Assembly: GCA_964624625.1 (NCBI GenBank)
Contig: CAZUXW010000018.1
Span: 1 to 46,512, forward strand
DNA length: 46,512 bases
Direction of reading: 5' to 3'
Source: PALSA-1180 sp964624625
GTDB taxonomy: Bacteria > Oederibacteriota > Muellerivitia > Muellerivitales > Muellerivitaceae
The notes beneath the pieces were generated by a model. It had not been told where the DNA came from. It saw only the letters and a list, made by a program, of their open reading frames with translations, and did no database searches. The translations under genes and the position numbers were made by a program. Shown here one piece after another: positions 41,201-46,512 of this stretch (positions are counted from its first letter, which is position 1; the number at the start of each line of letters is the position of its first letter).

Positions 41201-43263
41201 ATTCCCCTACGAACACCTTTACATCCACCAATACCTTCACGCCGACGGATACTTTCACCGGCACCGCGCCGCCGACAAACACACCGACCAACAGCTCCAC
41301 CTCAACCGCTACGGCCACCTCAACCGCGACCTCGACTTCCACCGCTACCAGTACTTCCACCAGGACCTTTACCCCAACCGCCACGTTCAGTTTTACGTCT
41401 ACTTTTACCGGAACCACCCCGCCCACCAACACGCCAACCGATAGTTTTACCCCCACCAACACTTTCACCAGTACCTATACCCGAACCTCCACCAATACCC
41501 CTACCAGCACCAACTCCTTTACCGCGACCTCGACTTCGACCTTCAGCAATACTCCGACTCCGACCTTTACCAATAGCTACACCACCACCCCTGTTCCAAC
41601 GAACACTCCGACCTTTACCCGCACCAATTCATTTACCGCGACCTCGACTAACAGCCCTACTCCATCCTTTACCTTTACGAATTCTTTCACCGCTACGAAC
41701 ACTTCCACCCCCATACCGACCAACACCCCTACCTACACGAGGACCTCCACGAACACCTTTACCTCAACCTCGACCTTTACCTCCAGCTTCACACCGACCT
41801 TTACCCTGACCTTTACCTTCACGAATTCACCTACCAATACCAGGACTCCCACAAACACCTTTACCCCCACGAATAGCTTCACCTCGACCCATACCTTTAC
41901 CGCGACGAACACCTTCACCCGCACCTTTACGCCCACTGCCACCTATACCCCTACAGCGACCTTCACTCCCACCCTCACTTTTACCCCGACTCCGAACGTG
42001 AACATCTCAAAAGCCTCGTCCGAAACCGTGGCGGCTACCGGCGACATCATCACCTATACCATTACCTTGAATGTCACGGCCGGCCCCGCCAATTTCGTCA
42101 CGGTGACCGACACACTCCCGAAAAATTTGAGCTTCGTGAGTTTTGGTCCTGTCCCGGCTGGTGGGACTTCCGATTGGAACCCCTTGTCCAAAACCATGAC
42201 ATTTACCTTCAGCTCACTGTCCGTGGGCACCTATCAATTGACCTACCAAACCCAGGTGGATAGTTTCGTGACCGAGGGGGTGGTTTTAAGAAACGGCGCC
42301 CAAGTGACCTATGGGGGATTGCCTGTTCCCAAACAAACGGCCGTGAACGTGACCATGGCGACTTCCTATGTGGTCCATGTGGGGGTTTATAACGAGGCGG
42401 GAGAATTGGTGAAGGAAATATGGGTCCAGGAGTTGTCCCAGGAGATCCTGAATTTGGATGTTTCCGCCAGCCCGACCATCGTCTCCTTGCACGGCCAGTT
42501 TTATCTGGAGTACAAGGGCCAGGCCATCGCGACTTGGGATGGGACGAACTCCTCCGGGGATCCGGTTTCCAACGGGAAGTATTACGTGAAGGTGGACAAT
42601 GTGGACTCGATGGGGGTGGTCAACAGCGTTTCCCAAGTGGTGACGGTAAGCCGGTCCATCGCCAAGGTGCAGGTGAATATCTTCAACGAAGCGGGGGAAA
42701 TCGTCCGCCATCTCTACAGCTACATGGACGATCCCACCAGCAATCCCTTGGCGAATATTTCCTTATCGGCCAGCGTGATTCAGCCCTCGGAAACGGGAGG
42801 TGCGGCGAGCACGGTATCCATTGTTTCGGCCAGCGGAATGACTTTGGTCTGGGATGGGAGGAGCGACTCCGGCGCGATCGTCACCAACGGCCAATACCAA
42901 GTGGAAATCCACGCGGCCGACGGAAAAGGCGGGGATCAGGTGATGACCAAGAGCGTAATGGTGCAGTCGGGGAACCTGCCGGTAACGACCGGCAACGTGC
43001 GCGCCAAACCGAGCATCCTGGAAGGCGGCAACACCTTGGTGACCTTAGTGGTGGACGCGAACATTCCCTTGACCTTGACCGCCCATTTATACGACGTGGC
43101 TGGGGAATTATTAAGGTCAAATACCGGCAATGCCGGCGACAAGACAGTGACCCTGGATGGCTCGGGCCTCGCCAGCGGCCTTTACTTTGTCGTCGTGGAG
43201 CTGACCAACGCCCAAGGCGGATCAGCCGGAAGGCAAGTGACGCAAATCATCATCCGGAAATAA
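38224..43263 (+). CDS. Giant secreted Thr/Ser-rich protein with LamG-like, DUF11-like and FlgD-Ig-like domains
   Basis: A protein of up to 1,679 residues. A signal peptide core (ILVPFFLLSIFAAYPVAA|Q) lies at residues 51-68. Residues 70-555 form a Cys-rich, Gly/Thr-rich globular part, the last 190 residues resembling a LamG-like sandwich (YDITTGNGYGIQFFNNGSG, PFWVEVDVNASCQYAVKIA). Residues 556-1257 are an almost pure Thr-X tract (TSTS, TNTN, TATA, TPTP, TFTF). A DUF11-like domain follows (NISKASSETVAATGDIITYT, then VTVTDTLPKNLSFVS), then two FlgD-Ig-like units (GVYNEAGELVKEI...ATWDGTNSSGDPVSNGKYYV; NIFNEAGEIVRHL...LVWDGRSDSGAIVTNGQYQV) and a C-terminal unit ending GLYFVVVELTNAQGG, QIIIRK. The start is uncertain: TTG at 38224 has no spaced ribosome site, whereas an in-frame ATT at 38296 follows GGGGAG. 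Probably a surface fibre or adhesin. Confidence 0.9.
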   Translation: MGRILKTIYDCSKTYSTFSDGENKILNRIFERKIYLVPKLGCFLPETRRKILVPFFLLSIFAAYPVAAQVTYTNCPVTEPSAAAQHQTMPVAMGVGLHQMVVGGACGSALTVTLPPGAVPVTAYAYVEYAGSTESTGAIQINGSSTSAGVIPGAPVTSNGHGLGSTWYSERYGVSPAQLSGGPYTLSGFTDGCNGDSLVVLYTVPGETSTNAVAISDGNNVWHIEENGEVVDGQTPPDTKLDWTCLGLSCATTKTKMSAVGGMQQCNEGNLNGDSDQIEKYGSGGVSATGSPALWSGPPGILECGPKDTARMYDLGTNFQGGATTMEWGLFIGTQTAKSTFWQQAVISEYQCNPTQQCSVTTTFNGTGGPPFGWQNGTVPYDEGTWGQSGGSISLQTCCSHGSINNFLVNNSVNSAPGTLQVSMCQPVDGSTFGGLVFGYDITTGNGYGIQFFNNGSGNPGTLYWMKYTGGVSSTVTTTSLANGALNGCPFWVEVDVNASCQYAVKIATSQAGLAAAAVVATYSGPGACSSGYMGISQWNNTKATFQKFQFTGNCPPTPTPTRTPTPTPSNTPTKTPTTTFTMTSTSTNTSTSTSTSTSTSTSTSTSTSTSTSTSTSTPTPTFTRTFTATSTSTSTSTSTSTSTKTSTSTSTSTSTSTSTSTSTSTATATATATATSTKTNTATSTSTNTSTSTSTSTATATATATSTKTNTSTSTSTNTSTSTSTSTNTATSTSTATATATSTATSTKTNTSTSTSTNTSTSTSTSTNTATATNTATNTNTSTNTFTATNTKTNTNTNTSTNTATSTNTPTPTNTATGTTTPTNTPTKTLTPTNTNTSMNTPTFTNTFTNTNTSTFTNTTTNTSTKTPTPTFTNTNTSTNTNTNTFTPTATNTPTNTNTATNTNTATFTRTNTNTPTITNTPTPTSTPTNTNTVPPTSTVTVLGPPTHTPTNTPPPTNTPTNSSTITFTFTPSNTQTSTSTRTFTFTPTNTNSPTNTFTSTNTFTPTDTFTGTAPPTNTPTNSSTSTATATSTATSTSTATSTSTRTFTPTATFSFTSTFTGTTPPTNTPTDSFTPTNTFTSTYTRTSTNTPTSTNSFTATSTSTFSNTPTPTFTNSYTTTPVPTNTPTFTRTNSFTATSTNSPTPSFTFTNSFTATNTSTPIPTNTPTYTRTSTNTFTSTSTFTSSFTPTFTLTFTFTNSPTNTRTPTNTFTPTNSFTSTHTFTATNTFTRTFTPTATYTPTATFTPTLTFTPTPNVNISKASSETVAATGDIITYTITLNVTAGPANFVTVTDTLPKNLSFVSFGPVPAGGTSDWNPLSKTMTFTFSSLSVGTYQLTYQTQVDSFVTEGVVLRNGAQVTYGGLPVPKQTAVNVTMATSYVVHVGVYNEAGELVKEIWVQELSQEILNLDVSASPTIVSLHGQFYLEYKGQAIATWDGTNSSGDPVSNGKYYVKVDNVDSMGVVNSVSQVVTVSRSIAKVQVNIFNEAGEIVRHLYSYMDDPTSNPLANISLSASVIQPSETGGAASTVSIVSASGMTLVWDGRSDSGAIVTNGQYQVEIHAADGKGGDQVMTKSVMVQSGNLPVTTGNVRAKPSILEGGNTLVTLVVDANIPLTLTAHLYDVAGELLRSNTGNAGDKTVTLDGSGLASGLYFVVVELTNAQGGSAGRQVTQIIIRK
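39889..41994 (+). repeat. Thr-X dipeptide repeat tract (6-nt period, 2.1 kb)
   Basis: The coding DNA for residues 556-1257 of the giant protein is a 6-nt periodic tract of the form ACN-NNN. Sub-blocks differ in the second residue: mostly Ser at 39970-40250, Ala/Ser/Lys/Asn at 40230-40560, Asn at 40560-41030, and Phe/Pro/Ser/Asn after 41080. A longer unit (STKTNT-TSTSTNTSTSTSTS) starts at 40252, 40342 and 40462. A PPTNTPT or PxPTNTPT phrase recurs near 41086, 41270, 41420, 41590 and 41714. Copies agree in protein more than in third codon positions. Confidence 0.9.
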
Positions 43264-43289
43264 ATTTATAAATAGAGTATGGGTTAGAT

Positions 43290-43324
43290 AAAAAAGGAGC
43301 GGCCGTTTGGCCGCTCTTTTTTTT
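43290..43324. terminator. Strong bidirectional intrinsic terminator
   Basis: GAGCGGCC (43297-43304), GTTT loop and GGCCGCTC (43309-43316) form an 8-bp perfect GC-rich stem followed by eight T. On the left the stem is preceded by six A, so the reverse transcript also ends in a U-run. It lies 26 nt after the giant gene's stop and before the convergent TPR gene's end at 43414, serving both. Confidence 0.92.
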
Positions 43325-43413
43325 AGGGCGGTAAAAATGACGGCGTTTATTTGATTATTTTTCGGGTCATAAGCCTCAGGAATCTGTTTGATCAGCTTTC
43401 CCGCTGGCGAAGT

Positions 43414-44574
43414 TTACTTCAACCGCTTTTGGATCAATCGGATCCAGGGGCTATCCTCTGGAAAATTGTCTTTTAAAAGGTTCAGGGATTCTTTGAGGGA
43501 TTCTTGGGACTTGGATTTTTGGTTTAAGGCCGATTGGGCGTCCGCGAGATGGATTAAATCCAAGGCGACTTTGGGATGTCTGGCGCCGAACACTTCCTTT
43601 TCAACTTGAATGGATTTTTTCCATAGGAACTCCGCTTCCTTAAACTGGCCTGTGGCGAAATCGGCATTGGCCAGGCGTTTCAGGAAGGGCAGGGAGGCGT
43701 AGGAATAATCGGTTCCGACGAAATGCCGGTCAATGAGGACGGCCGAATCATAGAGGGGCTTGGCTTTGTCTTCTTGTTTTTGGTCTCTGAAAAAATCACC
43801 TAACCGGCTTAGGGCGTCCGCGACTTCCGCGCTATCGGCGGGGAAGGCTTTTCGAGCCAATCCCAAGGCCTTTTCCAAGGTTGCTTGTTCCTGGGCTGTA
43901 TTTTTCTCGGATCGGTAGGAATCGGCCAGAGCGTTGATGAGATGAAGGGGTGGGCCGACGTCCGCGTTGTTCATTTTTTCCAGCAGAACCAAAGCCCTTT
44001 TTAAATACGATTGAGCCTGGACGTTGTGGTCGAGGCTGGACTCAATGATACCCAAAGATCCCAGGGTTTGGATGTAGGCTGGGGTGTTGTCCTGATGAGC
44101 TTCCCGGATCTCAAGGGATCGTTCTTCAAGGAACAACGCTTCGGTTTTCCGATCCAGGTCCATATAAAGACTGGCCAGAGAGTCTAAAAAATCGGCGGCC
44201 CGGGGATCGTCGGATCCCAAGTTTTTTTCCGCCAGAGCCAGTCCCCATTTGTAGGTCCTTTCCGCTTTTGGATATTCGGCCAGGGTGTGGTAAAGAATAC
44301 CCAAGTCGCGATAGATGGGAATGAGCGAGGAGTGGAGCGGCCCCCATTGGGCTAGCGCGATTCGAAGGGCCTTTTCCTCCGCCTTGACCGCGTCGGTAAA
44401 AAAGCCGTCTTTTGTGAAATGGTAGGATTCCAACCGTGAGCCTTTGAAAATATCCGAGTCCATCAATGGCTCTGATCCCCAGGCCGAAACTTTAAATCCC
44501 ATCAAGGCGATGGCCGCCCCCATGCCGCCAGCGAGCCAAATCCGGATCCTCTTGGATGAAAATATCTTGGTCAT
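43414..44574 (-). CDS. Exported TPR protein (cassette copy B)
   Basis: A 386-residue protein, paralogue of the one at 35592-36746. After a signal sequence or membrane anchor (RIWLAGGMGAAIALMGFKVS) it consists of about seven kinesin-light-chain-type TPRs, e.g. LGILYHTLAEYPKAERTYKW, LDSLASLYMDLDRKTEALFL, LSRLGDFFRDQKQEDKAKPL, and LKRLANADFATGQFKEAEFL. Its ATG (44574) overlaps the TGA of the upstream secreted gene as ATGA, exactly as in copy A. It is the last gene of its unit and converges on the giant gene of cassette A across the shared terminator. It likely acts as a periplasmic scaffold or chaperone for its own cassette's products. Confidence 0.85.
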   Translation of the reverse strand: MTKIFSSKRIRIWLAGGMGAAIALMGFKVSAWGSEPLMDSDIFKGSRLESYHFTKDGFFTDAVKAEEKALRIALAQWGPLHSSLIPIYRDLGILYHTLAEYPKAERTYKWGLALAEKNLGSDDPRAADFLDSLASLYMDLDRKTEALFLEERSLEIREAHQDNTPAYIQTLGSLGIIESSLDHNVQAQSYLKRALVLLEKMNNADVGPPLHLINALADSYRSEKNTAQEQATLEKALGLARKAFPADSAEVADALSRLGDFFRDQKQEDKAKPLYDSAVLIDRHFVGTDYSYASLPFLKRLANADFATGQFKEAEFLWKKSIQVEKEVFGARHPKVALDLIHLADAQSALNQKSKSQESLKESLNLLKDNFPEDSPWIRLIQKRLK

Positions 44575-45794
44575 GGTTGGAGGATTCCCTCGTCGCTCAA
44601 GGGCGCGGGAGTTGGAAGGGGCTGGGGTTCCGCCGACGTGGCCGGAGGACAGGCGGGCCCGATGGCCCCGACATTGGCGTCACATTCAAATTGATCGATC
44701 CAATGATATGGATCGCCCCCGTCGGTGGAAAGAACAGCCCGGGAGAGGTGGGCTCCTCCGTCGAAAGTCAGGTTTGATGCGTTGGCCAGACCGCCTGAAT
44801 TACTCACGTCGGATAATAGATAGCAATCCTCACAGCCGGCGGAATTTTTAGAAGCCTTCCCCGAATCGGTTTGAAGAACTAAAAACCAGCACTCGGGTGA
44901 GAAGTTGGATTTTCCCTTGTCGCCGAATCCAATGGTAACCCATTGGAAGTTAGCAGGCGCTTGGCTAGGGGTCAGGGCGACCGCCTGGTAGATGGGGATC
45001 GTTTGGTGGACATGGAAGTTGTGTTTCAGGATGAGGTAATTCAAGGGAGCCTTGGGATTGCCTTGCTTTCGGACCCGGAGGACCAAACTGGTAGCGGCGA
45101 AGCCGCAGTGAAAGTGCAGGGACTCGCCCTGGAGTATCTGTGTCGATTTTTGGGATGGGTCGCCGGACCCGCAGATAGGGCGGGTTCCCGGAAGGTCATA
45201 GGGATTGCCTTGGAACCTGGATCCATCTCCGTAAACCGCGTAGACCGGCTCTTGGTTGGTTTCTTTCCATTGGCGTCCGTCCCAGAACAAAACATTCGAG
45301 TTTGGATCGGAACTGCCGTCATTGGGATGGAGATGATTGAGAAAGTCCGTGGATAGGAATGAGGCGTAATTGATTTTACCGATCAGTCCGACGGAGTGCT
45401 CCCCGCCTCTATAGGCATCGTGTTCCAGCACCAAGTGGTAAACCTTGCCTTGCATCAAGGGACGGGACTCCAAGGGGATGGTGGACCAACTTTGGGCAAG
45501 GGGGACATAGCTGGATGAGGAAAGGGGAGTGCCGGAGGGTAGGCCCTTCTCATCGTCTTGCAAGCTGACCCGATAGGCTGGCGGGTTTTTTGCTTCGGAG
45601 CAATAAATAGCCGCGGCGGACAGGTTCATGTCCTCCTGACAGGTAAAACGGTAGGATATTTTTTTATCGGCGCTATCCAAAGTGGTTGAAAGTCTTTGGT
45701 TGGCCACGAACCAGTTCCCGAAATCCGCTTGGGCTGGGGTAAAGCCGGCCAAAAGGAGGGCGGCGGTGATAAAAAAAATTTTGAAGGGAGGCAT
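44571..45794 (-). CDS. Secreted beta-rich protein of unknown family (cassette copy B)
   Basis: A 407-residue exported protein with a signal peptide (FFITAALLLAGFTPAQA|DFGN), paralogue of the 36743-37954 product along its full length. Kept blocks include DFGN at the mature N-terminus, KKISYRFTCQEDMNL, GKVYHLVLEHDAYRGG, VLFWDGRQWKE, LVLRVRKQGNPKAPLNY, NFQWVTIGFG, LQTDSGKASKN and CEDCYLLSDVSNSGGL. The C-terminal 25 residues are a Pro-rich tail (PQPLPTPAPLSDEG), as in copy A. No known family recognised. A TAGGAT box lies 6 nt before the ATG. It is divergent from a further secreted gene starting at 46348, repeating the arrangement of cassette A. Confidence 0.85.
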   Translation of the reverse strand: MPPFKIFFITAALLLAGFTPAQADFGNWFVANQRLSTTLDSADKKISYRFTCQEDMNLSAAAIYCSEAKNPPAYRVSLQDDEKGLPSGTPLSSSSYVPLAQSWSTIPLESRPLMQGKVYHLVLEHDAYRGGEHSVGLIGKINYASFLSTDFLNHLHPNDGSSDPNSNVLFWDGRQWKETNQEPVYAVYGDGSRFQGNPYDLPGTRPICGSGDPSQKSTQILQGESLHFHCGFAATSLVLRVRKQGNPKAPLNYLILKHNFHVHQTIPIYQAVALTPSQAPANFQWVTIGFGDKGKSNFSPECWFLVLQTDSGKASKNSAGCEDCYLLSDVSNSGGLANASNLTFDGGAHLSRAVLSTDGGDPYHWIDQFECDANVGAIGPACPPATSAEPQPLPTPAPLSDEGILQP

Positions 45795-45800
45795 GGATTT

Positions 45801-45806
45801 ATCCTA
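45801..45806 (-). promoter_or_regulatory. Putative leaderless -10 box TAGGAT (reverse strand)
   Basis: On the reverse strand TAGGAT is followed by AAATCC and the ATG at 45794, a spacing of exactly 6 nt. Same hexamer and spacing as the paralogous gene at 37954. No Shine-Dalgarno precedes the ATG. Confidence 0.5.
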
Positions 45807-46347
45807 ACATAAACCATGGGCCCCATTTTTTTGGAAAAGGAGGGGAATAAAAGGCACGGTTGAGGCTCAAGGGTATAGGGGAATCTAGGAGCCCATTCGA
45901 TCAGCTTAAGTCTTGAGAATCTATGGGGTGGATCCTAACTTGTCATTGAGGCGGAAGTGATAGTTTATTGACAAAAATGGCTTAAAAAGTCGATTTTGGG
46001 AGAATGATTAGCAACTTTTTAACAATATTTTCAGTTTTTTTCAGAAGAAGATGATAATTGGGCCAGGTTTATCGTTCATACTGAAAATGGTATCTTTAAT
46101 GCATATTATTATCAGGCCAGGTTCCGAAACAGGGCCCCAAGTTTCCCGATTTAGGCCCAAAAGGTTGAACTAAAACAACCAAAAGGCGTCTATAATTTGG
46201 GGAGCATTTTGGGTAAACTCTAGTCCTCGCTTACATCGTTTTTAGCCGCGTAGCTTTTCAGGGATTAAATGGGGATTAATTGGCTAAGAACCTAAATCAA
46301 CGAACCATTCCTTTCGACGCCTTCAAGATTGTGATGGGATCAAATTC
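45807..46347. promoter_or_regulatory. 541-nt AT-rich intergenic region between divergent genes of cassette B
   Basis: No gene is evident in this long spacer. It holds a perfect -35-like TTGACA (45968-45973) with only a poor GATTTT 18 nt further on. A consensus TATAAT lies at 46191-46196 with TTGAAC 20 nt upstream (spacer too long for a standard promoter). GGCCAGGTT occurs as a direct repeat at 46061-46069 and 46115-46123. T-runs near 46030-46040 are not preceded by a clear stem. It is twice as long as the equivalent region in cassette A and I saw no clear sequence match between the two. No riboswitch or small RNA was recognised. Confidence 0.4.
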
Positions 46348-46512
46348 ATGACCAAGTATTTTAAAACTACTCCTTCACCGTTAACTCATGGGTTAACTAT
46401 TAAATTTCCCATCTTGTTCGCCCTTTTGGTTTTTTTAATGGGCTCTAGTGTTTCGAATCTCCAAGCGCAAGTGGTGGGTTCCTCGAAATATTGCTCCACC
46501 GATCCTCCCACC
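46348..46512 (+). CDS. Secreted protein, 5' fragment (likely giant-protein counterpart of cassette B)
   Basis: The first 55 codons of a gene cut by the window edge. A signal peptide is clear: MTKYFKTTPSPLTHGLTIKF, PILFALLVFLMGSSVSNLQA, with a mature start QVVGSSKYCSTDPPT. This resembles the mature start of the 1,679-residue protein (QVTYTNCPVTEP) in position of Gln, Cys and Pro. Its place, divergent from a secreted/TPR pair, is also the same. I infer a paralogue of the giant protein, but no repeat tract is visible in the fragment. GATGGGA, about 8 nt before the ATG, may serve as ribosome site. Confidence 0.6.
   Translation, partial: MTKYFKTTPSPLTHGLTIKFPILFALLVFLMGSSVSNLQAQVVGSSKYCSTDPPT

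Noticed and set aside
39889..41994. CRISPR array or non-coding minisatellite
   Set aside because: There are no unique spacers of even length, the period is 6 nt in phase with one long reading frame, and third-position drift indicates coding selection.
43080..43260. Type IX secretion C-terminal sorting domain on the giant protein
   Set aside because: The ending (GLYFVVVELTNAQGG, QIIIRK) is reminiscent of such domains, but it fits equally the FlgD-Ig-like units before it, and no type IX secretion genes are in the window. Left as a possibility only.
45807..46347. A cyclic di-GMP riboswitch or other structured RNA before the 46348 gene
   Set aside because: I looked for conserved GEMM-like blocks and stable paired stems because of the diguanylate cyclase nearby. 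Only a 9-nt direct repeat and scattered A/T runs were found.

Overview
This is a chromosomal segment of an uncultured, diderm-type bacterium of moderately high GC. It contains one 100-N scaffold gap (21678-21777), so it is a draft or metagenome-derived assembly. The phylum cannot be read from the sequence. Three traits recall deep-branching candidate phyla such as Goldbacteria/FCPU426: Thr-X dipeptide 'TNTPTSTNTFTPT' linkers closed by FlgD-like Ig domains, families of PMT/ArnT-like membrane proteins, and dispersed CACAGATGAACACGGAT-type palindromes. That placement is inference from habit, not a match. No tRNA, rRNA, CRISPR array, transposase or phage gene was seen.

Layout. (1) 147-4418: TypA/BipA GTPase, two secreted unknowns (one with PPLP repeats), a 52-aa membrane peptide and a stand-alone cyclic-nucleotide-binding-like domain. 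(2) 4482-6745: a 27-aa leader peptide coupled to the first of four paralogous GT-C-like membrane proteins. (3) 7007-14758: smc, a family 9 glycosyltransferase, ftsY, a STAS protein, and a secreted 5'-nucleotidase whose only plausible start codons lie inside a palindromic repeat. (4) 14920-17784: glycogen synthase behind a perfect sigma70-type promoter, followed by a diguanylate cyclase with a glycogen-binding CBM48 domain at its C-terminus. (5) 17886-23551: ileS, two tandem lspA genes, lgt (5' end lost in the gap) and an rluD-like gene, overlapping or tightly packed. (6) 23553-32476: three more GT-C-like paralogues on both strands, an NHL-SGNH fusion and a small membrane protein. (7) 32492-46512: a desaturase, a membrane protein with TPRs, and a duplicated cassette. 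Each cassette copy has a secreted protein plus TPR protein pair joined by an ATGA overlap, divergent from a secreted protein; the one complete example of the latter is a 1,679-residue protein with a 702-residue Thr/Ser tract.

How the genes may work together. The housekeeping part covers translation, chromosome structure, protein targeting and lipoprotein maturation. The accessory part is devoted to the cell surface: polyprenol-phosphate-sugar-type transferases, an SGNH enzyme and very large Thr/Ser-rich secreted proteins. A plausible but untested reading is that the GT-C-like proteins glycosylate surface polymers or the Thr/Ser tracts, and that each secreted/TPR pair helps make or display its giant partner.

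Regulation. Six genes, mostly at the head of transcription units, have a TANNNT hexamer 6-7 nt before their ATG and no Shine-Dalgarno, the signature of leaderless transcripts. Most operon-internal genes instead have Shine-Dalgarno sites or stop-start overlaps.
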